A DNA stretch of 64,000 nt from Bacillota bacterium (GCA_017577485.1 PKRI01000002.1:1-64000), one strand, 5' to 3'. Counted from the stretch's first letter, positions 24,789 to 33,779 are shown. Translations and numbers: made by a program. The notes: generated by a model not told the origin, from the letters alone.

Positions 24789-26947
24789 GCAAGATCCTGG
24801 CGGTGCTGGCCTCGGGGCGGGGCAGCAACCTGCAGGCCCTGATGGACGCCCAGCGGGCAGGCCGCCTGGGCGCCGAGATCCGGCTGGTGGTGTCCGACGT
24901 ACCGGACGCGCCTGCCCTGGAGCGGGCCCGGGCCGCCGGCATCGAGGCCGTGTACCTGGAACCCGTGGGGGCGCGCCGGGGGCGGACGGGACCGGAGTTC
25001 GACCGGCGCCTGCTGGAGCTGCTGCACGACCGCGGCGTGGACCTGGTGGCCCTGGCGGGCTTCATGCGGCTGCTGGGGCCCGAGGTGGTGGAGGCTTACC
25101 GCTGGCGCATCCTGAACATCCACCCCTCGCTGCTGCCGGCCTTCCCCGGCCTGAACGCGGTCCGCCGGGCGCTGGAGCACGGCGTCCGCCAGACCGGCTG
25201 CACCGTCCACCTGGTGGACGAGGGCATGGACACGGGCCCCATCGTCCTGCAGCAGGCGGTGCCGGTGCTGGAGGGTGACGACGAGGCGTCGCTTCTGGCC
25301 CGCATCCAGGCGGCGGAACACCGGCTGTACCCCCGGGCCGTGAGGCTTCTGGCCGAGGGCCGGATCCGGGTGGAAGGGCGGCGGGTCCGCATCCTCGACG
25401 ACGGCGCCCAACCGGCCGGCCGGGCCCTGATCAGCGTGTCGGACAAGCGGGGCGCGGCCGAATTCGCCCGCCGGCTCCAGGCGCTGGGCTGGGAGATCGT
25501 GTCCACCGGCGGGACGGCCCGCCTGCTGCGGGAAGCCGGCGTGGCGGTGACGCCGGTGGAGGCGGTCACCGGGTTCCCCGAGATCCTGGACGGCCGCGTC
25601 AAGACCCTGCATCCCGCGGTCCACGCCGGCATCCTGGCGCGCCGCGACCGCCCCGAGCATCTGGAGGCCCTGGTACGCCTGGGTCTGGGTACCTTCGACC
25701 TGGTCTGCGTCAACCTGTACCCCTTCGAGGAGACGGTGCAGGCCGGCGCGGGCCTGGAGGAAGCCCTGGAGCAGATCGACATCGGCGGGCCGGCCATGCT
25801 GCGGGCGGCCGCCAAGAACCACCAGGGCGTGATCCCGGTGTGCAGCCCCGACGACTACGACGAGGTGGCCGCGGCCCTGGCCGCCGGCGGCCTGACGCTT
25901 GAGCAGCGCCGGCGCCTGGCGGCGCGGGCCTTCGCCCACACCGCCTACTACGACGCGGTCATCGCCAACCACCTGGGCGCGGGCACCGGCCTGGACCCGT
26001 GGCCGGAGCGGACGGCGCTGCCGCTGGTCCGGCGCCAGGGCCTGCGCTACGGGGAGAACCCCCACCAGGACGCCGCCCTCTACGCCGAGGCGCCCGGCCC
26101 CGCGGCGGGCCTGCCGGGGGCCCGGCAGCTGCAGGGCAAGGAACTGTCCTACAACAACCTGCTGGACGCGGCGGCGGCCTGGGAAGCGGTGGTGGAGTTC
26201 GACCGGCCGGCGGCGGTGGCGGTCAAGCACGGGACGCCGTGCGGCATCGCCGTGGCCGGCGACGCCCGCACCGCCTTCCAGCGGGCCCGGGACGCCGATC
26301 CGGTCTCCATTTTCGGCGGCATCGTGGCCTTCAACCGGCCGGTGGACGCCGCCGCCGCCGAGGCCCTGGCGGACCTTTTCCTGGAGGTGGTCCTGGCGCC
26401 GGGCTTCGACGAGGAAGCCCTGACCCTGCTGTCCCGGCGCAAGAACCTGCGGCTGCTGGTGATGGACCAGCAGCCGGGCCGGGGGCGCCTGGACGGCTGG
26501 CGCCTGCGGTCGGTTCCGGGCGGGGTCCTGGTCCAGGGAGCCGACCGCGCCCGTCCTGACCCGGCGTCGTGGCGCACGGTGGCCGGGCAGGTGCCCCCGG
26601 AGCTGGCCGACGACCTGGTCTTCGCCTGGACCGCCGTCAAGCACGTGCGCTCCAACGCCATCGTGGTGGCCCGCGGCGGCGTCACCCTGGGCATCGGCGG
26701 CGGTCAGACCAACCGCGTGCTGGCGGCCCGGCTGGCCCTGGAGCACGCCGGCGAGGGCGCCCGGGGCGCGGTGGTGGCCTCCGACGCCTTCCTCCCCTTC
26801 CCCGACACGGTGGAGTTGTGCGCGCAGTACGGGGCGGCGGTCATCGTCCAGCCCGGCGGCTCGGTCCGCGACGAAGAGGTCATCGAGGCGGCCCGGCGCC
26901 TGGGCGTGGCCATGGTCTTTACCGGCATCCGGCATTTCCGTCACTGA
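24785..26947 (+). CDS. purNH: Fused GAR transformylase / AICAR transformylase-IMP cyclohydrolase (PurN-PurH)
   Basis: One uninterrupted 720-codon frame joins two normally separate enzymes. Residues 1 to ~207 are PurN: 'VLASGRGSNLQAL', catalytic N111 and H113 in 'NIHPSLLPAFPG', and D149 in 'MDTGPIV', matching E. coli N106/H108/D144. PurH starts at about residue 214 ('ALISVSDKRGAAEF') with almost no linker. Its MGS-like cyclohydrolase domain has 'STGGTARLL' and 'GRVKTLHPAVHAGIL'. The transformylase domain has 'LRYGENPHQ' and K481-H482 in 'VKHGTPCG'. Both formyl transfers use 10-formyl-THF, so the fusion joins three activities. All key residues are present. Confidence 0.95.
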   Translation: MSKILAVLASGRGSNLQALMDAQRAGRLGAEIRLVVSDVPDAPALERARAAGIEAVYLEPVGARRGRTGPEFDRRLLELLHDRGVDLVALAGFMRLLGPEVVEAYRWRILNIHPSLLPAFPGLNAVRRALEHGVRQTGCTVHLVDEGMDTGPIVLQQAVPVLEGDDEASLLARIQAAEHRLYPRAVRLLAEGRIRVEGRRVRILDDGAQPAGRALISVSDKRGAAEFARRLQALGWEIVSTGGTARLLREAGVAVTPVEAVTGFPEILDGRVKTLHPAVHAGILARRDRPEHLEALVRLGLGTFDLVCVNLYPFEETVQAGAGLEEALEQIDIGGPAMLRAAAKNHQGVIPVCSPDDYDEVAAALAAGGLTLEQRRRLAARAFAHTAYYDAVIANHLGAGTGLDPWPERTALPLVRRQGLRYGENPHQDAALYAEAPGPAAGLPGARQLQGKELSYNNLLDAAAAWEAVVEFDRPAAVAVKHGTPCGIAVAGDARTAFQRARDADPVSIFGGIVAFNRPVDAAAAEALADLFLEVVLAPGFDEEALTLLSRRKNLRLLVMDQQPGRGRLDGWRLRSVPGGVLVQGADRARPDPASWRTVAGQVPPELADDLVFAWTAVKHVRSNAIVVARGGVTLGIGGGQTNRVLAARLALEHAGEGARGAVVASDAFLPFPDTVELCAQYGAAVIVQPGGSVRDEEVIEAARRLGVAMVFTGIRHFRH

Positions 26948-26959
26948 GGGGTGTGGACG

Positions 26960-28288
26960 GTGCGGGTTCTGGTCCTGGGTTCCGGCGGGCGCGAGCATGC
27001 GCTGGTGCGGGCGCTGTCCCGCTCGCCGGCGGTGTCGGCCCTGTACGCGGCTCCCGGCAGCGACGCCATGTTCCGCGACGGCGCCCGTCCCGTGGGCGCG
27101 GCGGGCAGCCTGGATGATCCCGCCTACGCCCTGGCCGCGGCCCGGGAAGCCCGGGCGGACCTGGTGGTGGTGGGTCCCGAGGCGCCCCTGGCCGCCGGCA
27201 GCGCCGACGCGCTGCGGCAGGCCGGCGTCGCGACTTTCGGCCCGGGCATGGACGGCGCCCGCATCGAGGCCAGCAAGGCCTGGGCCAAGGAATTCATGGC
27301 CCGGCACGGCATCCCCACGGCCGAGGCGCGGGTTTTCGACGACTTCGGCGCCGCCCAGCGCTACATCCGCTCCTGCCCGCAGCCGCCGGTGGTCAAGGCC
27401 GACGGCCTGGCCCAGGGCAAGGGCGTGGTGGTGGCCTGCAGCCACGACGAGGCGGTGGAGGCGGCCCACAGCGCCCTGGCGCGAGGCGCGTTCGGCGCCG
27501 CCGGCCGCCGCGTGGTGATCGAGGAGCGGCTGGTGGGCCGCGAGGTTTCGGTGCTGGCGCTGGTTTCGGGGCCCCGTTACCTGCTGCTGGCCCCGGCCCA
27601 GGACCACAAGGCCGTGTTCGACGGCGACCGCGGCCCCAACACGGGGGGCATGGGCGCCTACTCGCCGGTGCCCTGGGTGGACGCGGCGACGCTGGCCCGC
27701 GTGGAGCGGGAGATCATCGCGCCGGCCGCGGCGGGCCTGGCCGCCGAGGGCATCGACTACCGCGGGGTCCTCTACGCCGGCCTCATGATCACGGCCCAGG
27801 GACCGCGGGTCCTGGAGTTCAACTGCCGCTTCGGCGATCCCGAGGCTCAGGTGATCCTGCCGCGCCTGGACGGCGACTGGGCCGCGCTGCTGGCCGAGGC
27901 GGCGACCGGGAACCCGTCGACCCCGGCCCGCTGGCTGCCCGGCGGCGCCGTGTGCGTGGTGCTGGCGTCGGGCGGCTACCCCGGCTCCTACCGTACGGGG
28001 CTGCCCATCGACGGCCTTGAGCAGGCCGAGGCGCGGCCGGGCGTCACCGTCTACCACGCCGGCACCCGGCGGGAGGGATCCCGGTGGCTCACCGCCGGCG
28101 GGCGGGTGCTGGCCGTCACCGCGACGGCGGCGACGCTGGGCGAGGCCCGCCGCCGGGCATACGAGTCCGCAGATCTCATCCGCTTCGAGGGCAAGCACTG
28201 CCGCACCGACATCGCGGCGGCGGCCGGTGAGGCCGCCCAGCAGGAAATCATCCCCACCTCGGCGAACCGTTGGACATGCCTTGAGTAA
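26960..28288 (+). CDS. purD: GAR synthetase (phosphoribosylamine-glycine ligase)
   Basis: A 442-residue ATP-grasp enzyme joining phosphoribosylamine and glycine. It starts 'VRVLVLGSGGREHAL', the family N terminus. It has 'VVKADGLAQGKGV' (ATP-binding Lys), 'LLAPAQDHKAVFDGDRGPNTGGMGAYSP' in two conserved parts, and metal-binding 'EFNCRFGDPE'. The chosen GTG is nine bases after GAGGGG. An in-frame GTG nine bases earlier touches that site. The C terminus is ~20 residues longer than usual. It is the last enzyme gene of the pur operon. Confidence 0.95.
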   Translation: MRVLVLGSGGREHALVRALSRSPAVSALYAAPGSDAMFRDGARPVGAAGSLDDPAYALAAAREARADLVVVGPEAPLAAGSADALRQAGVATFGPGMDGARIEASKAWAKEFMARHGIPTAEARVFDDFGAAQRYIRSCPQPPVVKADGLAQGKGVVVACSHDEAVEAAHSALARGAFGAAGRRVVIEERLVGREVSVLALVSGPRYLLLAPAQDHKAVFDGDRGPNTGGMGAYSPVPWVDAATLARVEREIIAPAAAGLAAEGIDYRGVLYAGLMITAQGPRVLEFNCRFGDPEAQVILPRLDGDWAALLAEAATGNPSTPARWLPGGAVCVVLASGGYPGSYRTGLPIDGLEQAEARPGVTVYHAGTRREGSRWLTAGGRVLAVTATAATLGEARRRAYESADLIRFEGKHCRTDIAAAAGEAAQQEIIPTSANRWTCLE

Positions 28289-28369
28289 AATCCCTTACTC
28301 CAGTTGGCCCGTCGACAGGGATTGGGGGCGGGGAGGTTGCCTCTTTTGCTCCTGGTGAGAGGGGCAACT
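28283..28369 (+). other. Two small inverted repeats after purD
   Basis: GAGTAA-AATCCC-TTACTC (28283-28300) overlaps the purD stop. Further on, GTTGCC pairs with GGCAAC, with an extra TCT/AGA pairing (about 28337-28369). Neither is followed by a T-tract. They may fold in the mRNA upstream of the short ORF; no known riboswitch was recognised. Confidence 0.3.
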
Positions 28370-28389
28370 CGGAGAAGGGAGGGATCGCC

Positions 28390-28479
28390 ATGGTTCGCCG
28401 CATCTTCTGGAGCCTGGCGCTCCTGGCGACCCTGGCCCTGGCTGGGCTGTCCCAGATCAGCTGGCCGGACATCCCGTAA
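28390..28479 (+). CDS. Short ORF encoding a 29-residue secreted or membrane peptide
   Basis: ATG follows a strong ribosome site (AAGGGAGGG, about six bases spacing). The product starts MVRRIFW, then has a hydrophobic Leu/Ala core (residues 8-20) with an ALA signal-peptidase-like motif at 16-18, and ends GLSQISWPDIP. This is the layout of a minimal signal peptide with an 11-residue remainder, or of a single-pass membrane peptide. There is no Cys, so it is neither a lipoprotein nor a typical thiolactone pheromone. It sits between purD and a strong terminator and just before a multi-pass histidine kinase. I do not recognise the family, and its function is unknown. Confidence 0.5.
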   Translation: MVRRIFWSLALLATLALAGLSQISWPDIP

Positions 28480-28529
28480 TCGAGACGAGTCCGTGAGACC
28501 GGTCCACACATATAGAGAGAAGCACGTTG

Positions 28530-28558
28530 GGGAGGGCTCATTTCTGAGCCCTCCCTTT
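28530..28558 (+). terminator. Rho-independent terminator of the pur operon
   Basis: GGGAGGGCTCA, loop TTTC, TGAGCCCTCCC: a perfect 11-bp stem followed by TTT. It ends the purE-purD-short ORF unit. The kinase start codon is only 31 bases further, so the kinase is either expressed by read-through or from a promoter overlapping this region. Confidence 0.8.
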
Positions 28559-28589
28559 GTCACCATGGGGGGCAGGGACTGACGGGACG

Positions 28590-31511
28590 ATGGGTGGAGG
28601 GCCGACGGTTCGGGCTCCTCGACGCTATGCGGGCTTCGTCGCGGCAAGTGCCATTGTGGCTGTGGCCTGCGCCTGGCGCTGGTGGGGCCCACCGGCGTGG
28701 GGACCGCTGCCGCTGCTGCTGGCGCTGGGCGTGGCGGTGGGCGAAGTTCGCGCCGTGCGCCTGCCGGCGGGCGAGGCCGTGTCCACCGGGGGGGTGATGG
28801 GCCTGGCGGCGGTCTGGCTCACGGCCCCGGCCGGCGCCGCCCTGGTGGAGATGGCGGGGTGGCTGCTGGCCGCCGCGTACCTGCGGCGCCTGAACCGGGC
28901 CGCCCTGTTCAACGCCGCCCAGACCTCGCTGGCGGTCCTGGCCGCCGCCGCGGTCTTCCACCTGCTGGGCGGCACCCATGGTGTCGCCCTGGGCCGGCAA
29001 CCCCTGCCTGCGCTGATCCTGGCGGCCTTCGCCTTCGTGGTGGTCAACGGCGGCCTGGTGGGCGGCATGGTGGCCCTGCAGCGGGGAGAGCGGCTGCTGC
29101 CGGCGATGGCTGCCGTCTACCGTTCCCACTTCAACCGGAGCCTGCTGTTCTCGGGGGTCAGCATCCCCGTGGCCGCCGGCGTCGCCGCCTACGGCTGGCC
29201 GGTGCTGGCCGGTTACGTCATCCTGGCGGGGCTGCTGGAGCGCATCCTGGTCCGGACCCGGCAGCAGGAACTGAACCTGGTGGAACAGGAGCTGGCCGGC
29301 CTGCTCAACTCGCCGCGGCTGGAAAGCCGGGCGGCGGAACGGCTGGTGCGCACCGTCGAGGCGTTCGGCCGCTACCTGGAACTGCCCGAACACGAACTGC
29401 GGGACCTGCGCTTCGCCGCCCTGCTGCACGGCACCCAGGCCGACCGCGCCGCTCCCCGCGGCCTGCGCAGGGCCATGGCCATGGCGGGGATCAACCGCAT
29501 CCTGGCCGGGTACCGCTTCCTGCAGGAGCACGGGCTGCCGCGGGACCGGGCCTCCCTGGAGGCGGTGCCGCGGGGCGCCCGCATCCTGGCCATCCTGGAC
29601 ACCTTCCATGCCCTCACCGGCGGCACGGGCCGCGGCGCCCCCATCGGGCTGCGGGCGGCGCTGCGCATCCTGGAAGAGCAGCGGGGCCGGCTGCTGGACC
29701 CCGAACTGACCGATGCCTTCATCGGCTTGGTGCTGGAGCACGAGCCCGCGATGCGGCGGATGCTGGACGGCGGCGGTGAACCGGCGCCGGACGGGCGGCT
29801 GCGGCAGCTGGCCGACGCCCTCCGGGCCATCCTATCCGACGGCGGCCAGGCGCCGCAGCCGGCGCCGCCGACGGGCGCAGCGCTGTTCCGGGCCCGCTTC
29901 ATCGACGCCGGCCTGGCGCTGCGGCTCAACCTGCTGCTGAGCGAGGCGCTGACCGTCGGCCAGGCCTACGAGCGCATCGCCGACATCCTGGCCCAGGCCG
30001 TGGGCGAGCCGTGCTGGGTGGCTTCCTACAGCGGCTGGGGAGTCTTCCGGCTGGAGGCCGGCCGCGGCACCCGGCCGCCGGGCCGTGAACTGGTGGAGGG
30101 CCAGCCCGGGCCCATGCTGCGGGCCGTCACCCGGCTGGACAGCGTGACGGCGCCGGTGGACGCATCCGACAGCCCCTGGTGCCACGTGCTGCCGCCTGGA
30201 CGGTGGACCGTGCACGCCGTTCCGCTGGTGGCCCGGGGCCGGGTCATCGGCGTGCTGGGCGCCGCCCGGCCGCTGCACGAGCCCTTCATGCCCGGCGAGC
30301 CTGAACTGGTGGAGGCGGTGGCCGGCGCCGGCGCCCTGGCCCTGGACAACGCACGCCTTCGGGACGAGCTGCGCGGGAAGCTGACGGAAGTGTCGTCCCT
30401 GAAGCGCTTTACCGAACAGGTGCTGGACGTGCTGCCGGTGGCCGTGGTGGCCTTCGGCGCCGACGGCGAGCTGCGCCTGATGAACAACACGGCCCGCAGC
30501 GTGCTGGCCACGCTGGGGCTGAACCCCGCGCGCCTGGAGCGGCTGCCGCTGAAGGCCTGGACGCGCCTGGACCGGCGCTGGGCCCACATGGAGCGGGCGC
30601 TGACCCGCAAGGAGGTCTGGCACGACGGTGCCCTGACCCTGGACGCGCCCTGCGGCACCCGGGTCTTCGACGTGCAGGTGACGCCGGTCTGCGCCCTCAA
30701 CGGCACGGTGGTGGCGGCGGTGGGCACCGCCCGCGACATCACGGAACGGCACCGCCTGGAGCGGCAGGTCCGCGAGGCGGAGCGGCTGGCGGCGGTGGGC
30801 CAGCTGGCGGCCGGCACCGCCCACGAGATCCGCAACCCGCTGACCGCCATCAAAGGCTTCATCCAGTTGATGCGGGCGGAACTGCCCGAGGAGTACGAGA
30901 ACCTGGACGTGGTCCTCAGCGAGATCGAGCGCATCGAGCGCCTGGTGGACGACCTGCTGCTGATGGCGAAGCCGGCGCCGGTGCAGACGGCGCCCTGCAG
31001 CCTGAACCGGCTGGTGGAAAAAGTGGCCGTGCTGCTGGAAGCCCAGGCGCGCCCCCACGGCATCACCATCGAAACCCACCTGGACCCTGGCCTGCCCGAG
31101 ATCGAAGGCGACAGCCGCCGGCTGCGCCAGGTCCTGTTCAACCTGGGGCGGAACGCCATCGAGGCCATGGGCCGGGGTGGTATACTGCGCTTTGAGACCC
31201 TGTCGGAAGGCGTCGACGGGGTGCCCGTCGTAACGGTGCGGGTGTCCGACACCGGCCGCGGGATCCCCGAGGCCGATCGGGAACGCATCTTCGAGCCGTT
31301 CTTCACCACCAAGGCGGGCGGCACCGGCCTGGGCCTGGCTGTGGTCAGCGCCATCGTCAGCAGCCACCGCGGCACCATCGACGTGGCCAGCGCCGAGGGT
31401 CGAGGCACCGTGGTCACCGTGCGCCTCCCCCTGGACGGGCCCCGGGAAGGGGGGACGCGGGTCCAGGCGGCGCTCCTCCCGCCCCAGACGCCGGAGGTCA
31501 CCACGTCTTGA
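28590..31511 (+). CDS. Large membrane histidine kinase with degenerate HD-GYP-like region, GAF, PAS, HisKA and HATPase
   Basis: A ~973-residue sensor kinase. Residues ~10-230 form about six membrane segments. Residues ~255-400 resemble an HD-GYP domain ('LRFAALLHGT', 'GARILAILDTFHALTGG'), but the HD, HHE and GYP residues are missing. A GAF-like domain covers about 440-590 and a PAS domain about 605-720. HisKA has H745 in 'GTAHEIRNPLTAIKGFIQLM', very like Bacillus sporulation kinases. The ATPase motifs are 'DTGRGIPEADRERIFEPFF' and 'GGTGLGLAVV'. No response regulator is adjacent, so it may feed a phosphorelay such as Spo0F/Spo0A. The ATG lacks a strong Shine-Dalgarno; an in-frame TTG lies 33 bases upstream. 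The stop overlaps pcrA. Confidence 0.88.
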   Translation: MGGGPTVRAPRRYAGFVAASAIVAVACAWRWWGPPAWGPLPLLLALGVAVGEVRAVRLPAGEAVSTGGVMGLAAVWLTAPAGAALVEMAGWLLAAAYLRRLNRAALFNAAQTSLAVLAAAAVFHLLGGTHGVALGRQPLPALILAAFAFVVVNGGLVGGMVALQRGERLLPAMAAVYRSHFNRSLLFSGVSIPVAAGVAAYGWPVLAGYVILAGLLERILVRTRQQELNLVEQELAGLLNSPRLESRAAERLVRTVEAFGRYLELPEHELRDLRFAALLHGTQADRAAPRGLRRAMAMAGINRILAGYRFLQEHGLPRDRASLEAVPRGARILAILDTFHALTGGTGRGAPIGLRAALRILEEQRGRLLDPELTDAFIGLVLEHEPAMRRMLDGGGEPAPDGRLRQLADALRAILSDGGQAPQPAPPTGAALFRARFIDAGLALRLNLLLSEALTVGQAYERIADILAQAVGEPCWVASYSGWGVFRLEAGRGTRPPGRELVEGQPGPMLRAVTRLDSVTAPVDASDSPWCHVLPPGRWTVHAVPLVARGRVIGVLGAARPLHEPFMPGEPELVEAVAGAGALALDNARLRDELRGKLTEVSSLKRFTEQVLDVLPVAVVAFGADGELRLMNNTARSVLATLGLNPARLERLPLKAWTRLDRRWAHMERALTRKEVWHDGALTLDAPCGTRVFDVQVTPVCALNGTVVAAVGTARDITERHRLERQVREAERLAAVGQLAAGTAHEIRNPLTAIKGFIQLMRAELPEEYENLDVVLSEIERIERLVDDLLLMAKPAPVQTAPCSLNRLVEKVAVLLEAQARPHGITIETHLDPGLPEIEGDSRRLRQVLFNLGRNAIEAMGRGGILRFETLSEGVDGVPVVTVRVSDTGRGIPEADRERIFEPFFTTKAGGTGLGLAVVSAIVSSHRGTIDVASAEGRGTVVTVRLPLDGPREGGTRVQAALLPPQTPEVTTS

Positions 31512-33730
31512 GCGACTGCGAACAACTGCTGGCCGGGCTGAACCCGGCCCAGGCCGAGGCCGCCGCTCACCTGGAGGGCCCCTGCCTGGTGCTGGCCGGC
31601 GCCGGCAGCGGAAAGACGCGGGTCCTTACCCACCGCATCGCCTACCTGGTGTGCCGCGGGGTGGACCCGGCGTCCATCCTGGCCATCACCTTTACCAACA
31701 AGGCCGCCCGGGAAATGAGGGAGCGGGTGGAGCAGCTGTTGGGGCGCGGCGCCGCCGGCGCCATGGTGCTGTCCACCTTCCACGCCGCCTGCGTGCGCAT
31801 CCTGCGGCGCTGGGGCGACCGCCTGGGCTGGGATCCCCGCTTCCTCATCGCCGACGACGCCGACCAGCGGGCCCTGCTCAAAGCCTGCATCCAGGAATTG
31901 AACCTGGACCCGCAGCGCTACAACCCCAGCGCCGTGCGGGCCGCCATCGACCGGGCCAAGAACGACCTGGTCGGCCCCGAGGAGATGGCGCGGCGGGCCG
32001 ACGGCTTCTACGCCGCCCAGGTGGCCCGGATCTACGAACTGTACCAGCGCCGGCTGCGGGAACAGAACACCATGGATTTCGGCGACCTGCTGGCGGAGTG
32101 CGTGCGGCTGCTGCGGGAGCACCCCGAGGTGCTGGAGGCGCTGCAGGAGCGCTTCCACTACGTGCTGGTGGACGAGTACCAGGACACCAACCACGCCCAG
32201 TACGTCTGGCTGCGGCTTCTGTGCGGCCGGCGGCGCAACCTGTTCGCCGTGGGCGACGCCGACCAGTCCATTTACGGCTGGCGCGGCGCCGACATCTCCA
32301 ACATCCTGCGTTTCGAGGAGGACTTCCCCGAGGCCAGGGTGGTCCTGCTGGAGCAGAACTACCGTTCCACCCAGCCCATCCTGGACGCGGCCCACGACGT
32401 CATCGCCCACAACCGGCAGCGGCGGGAGAAGCGGCTCTGGACCGACCGCACCGAAGGGCCGCCGGTGGTGCTGTACCGCGCCCGGGAAGAGCGGGACGAG
32501 GCCCAGTTCGTGGCCGCCGAGATGGAGCGGCTCCACGCCGAGGAGGGCGTCCCGTGGTCCGAGTGCGCCGTGCTCTACCGGACCCACGCCCAGTCGCGGG
32601 TGCTGGAGGAAGTGCTGGTGCGCCGCGGCATCCCCTACGTGATCGTGGGCGGCCTGCGCTTCTACGAGCGCAAGGAAGTGAAGGACCTGCTGGCCTACCT
32701 GCGCCTGGTGGTCAATCCTTATGACCGCCTGGCCTACGAGCGGGTGGTCAACGAGCCGCGGCGCGGCCTGGGCCCGGCCGCCCTGCTGAAGATCGACGAC
32801 CACGCCCGGCGGTTGGGGCTGAGCCCCGTCCACGCCTGCGCCGACGCCGCCGCCATCCCCGGCCTGACGCGGCCCCAGGCCGAGGCCGCGGCCGCCTTCG
32901 GCCGCCTGATCCTGGACCTGGCCGAGCAGCGCCGCAGCCTGCCGGTGGGCGCCGTGCTGGAACGGCTGGCCGAGGACAGCGGCTACGCCCGCATGCTGCG
33001 GGAGGAGGGGACCATCGAGGCCGCCGGCCGCCTGGAGAACCTGCAGGAACTGTTCAATATCGCCGCCGAGTTCACCGCCGCCGGCTTCGACGACACGCCC
33101 GAGGACTTCCTGGCCCACGTGGCCCTCACCGCCGAGGCCGACACGGCCGTCCAGGACGACGCCGTGTCGCTGATGACGCTGCACAGCGCCAAGGGGCTGG
33201 AGTTCGACGTGGTGTTCCTGGTGGGCATGGAAGAGGGCCTCTTCCCCCACGTCCGCTCCCTGGACGACGCCGCCGGCCTGGAGGAAGAGCGCCGCCTGTG
33301 CTACGTGGGCATGACCCGGGCCCGCCGGCGCCTGTACCTGACCCACGCCTGGTACCGCACCGTCTACGGCGACTTTCAGCCGGGCATCCCCTCGCGGTTC
33401 CTGTCGGAGATCCGGCCCGGCCGCCTGGAGGAGCGCGGCGCGGTCCTGGCGGACGAGGACCTGGGCCGGCCTCCGGCGGCCGGCCGGGGATGGGGACGGG
33501 CCGCCGCACCCACGGCCGCGGCGCCGGGCGGGGCCGGGCCGGGAGACGGCGCGGGGGAAACCTATGTGCCCCGGGCCGGTGAGAAGGTGATCCATCCCAA
33601 GTGGGGCGAAGGCACCGTCGTCAGCCTGCGGGGCTCAGGCCTCGACGCCGAGGTGGCGGTGGTGTTTCCGGAGCCCGTGGGGCTCAAGCGCCTGCTGGTG
33701 CGCTACGCCAGGCTGGCCCGGCCGGGATAG
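31508..33730 (+). CDS. pcrA: UvrD/PcrA-type ATP-dependent DNA helicase
   Basis: A 740-residue SF1A 3'-5' helicase for DNA repair and replication conflict resolution. The motifs are intact: 'GAGSGKTRVL' (Walker A), 'TFTNKAAREMRERV', 'LVDEYQDTN' (Walker B), 'GDADQSIYGWRGAD', 'EQNYRST', 'MTLHSAKGLEFDVVF' and 'YVGMTRARRRLYL'. The C-terminal Tudor-like PcrA domain is present ('EKVIHPKWGEGTVVSL'). The start is TTG overlapping the kinase stop (TTGA). It is followed by ligA, the usual Firmicutes arrangement, while pcrB is elsewhere in the window. Confidence 0.96.
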   Translation: MSDCEQLLAGLNPAQAEAAAHLEGPCLVLAGAGSGKTRVLTHRIAYLVCRGVDPASILAITFTNKAAREMRERVEQLLGRGAAGAMVLSTFHAACVRILRRWGDRLGWDPRFLIADDADQRALLKACIQELNLDPQRYNPSAVRAAIDRAKNDLVGPEEMARRADGFYAAQVARIYELYQRRLREQNTMDFGDLLAECVRLLREHPEVLEALQERFHYVLVDEYQDTNHAQYVWLRLLCGRRRNLFAVGDADQSIYGWRGADISNILRFEEDFPEARVVLLEQNYRSTQPILDAAHDVIAHNRQRREKRLWTDRTEGPPVVLYRAREERDEAQFVAAEMERLHAEEGVPWSECAVLYRTHAQSRVLEEVLVRRGIPYVIVGGLRFYERKEVKDLLAYLRLVVNPYDRLAYERVVNEPRRGLGPAALLKIDDHARRLGLSPVHACADAAAIPGLTRPQAEAAAAFGRLILDLAEQRRSLPVGAVLERLAEDSGYARMLREEGTIEAAGRLENLQELFNIAAEFTAAGFDDTPEDFLAHVALTAEADTAVQDDAVSLMTLHSAKGLEFDVVFLVGMEEGLFPHVRSLDDAAGLEEERRLCYVGMTRARRRLYLTHAWYRTVYGDFQPGIPSRFLSEIRPGRLEERGAVLADEDLGRPPAAGRGWGRAAAPTAAAPGGAGPGDGAGETYVPRAGEKVIHPKWGEGTVVSLRGSGLDAEVAVVFPEPVGLKRLLVRYARLARPG

Positions 33731-33779
33731 ACCGGTGCCGGCGGCCGGAGGAAACCGCCTGGGGCAGGGGGTGGCAGCC

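Noticed and set aside
24419..28198. Minus-strand open frame of about 1259 codons
   Set aside because: It is antisense to purM, purN-purH and purD. It has no recognisable motifs and no ribosome site, and its composition is that of a GC-codon shadow.
28337..28369. Hairpin after purD considered as the pur operon terminator
   Set aside because: The stem is bulged and no T-tract follows. The hairpin at 28530 is a far better terminator.
30026..33595. Minus-strand open frame of about 1189 codons
   Set aside because: It is antisense to the kinase and pcrA, with a low-complexity product and no domain.
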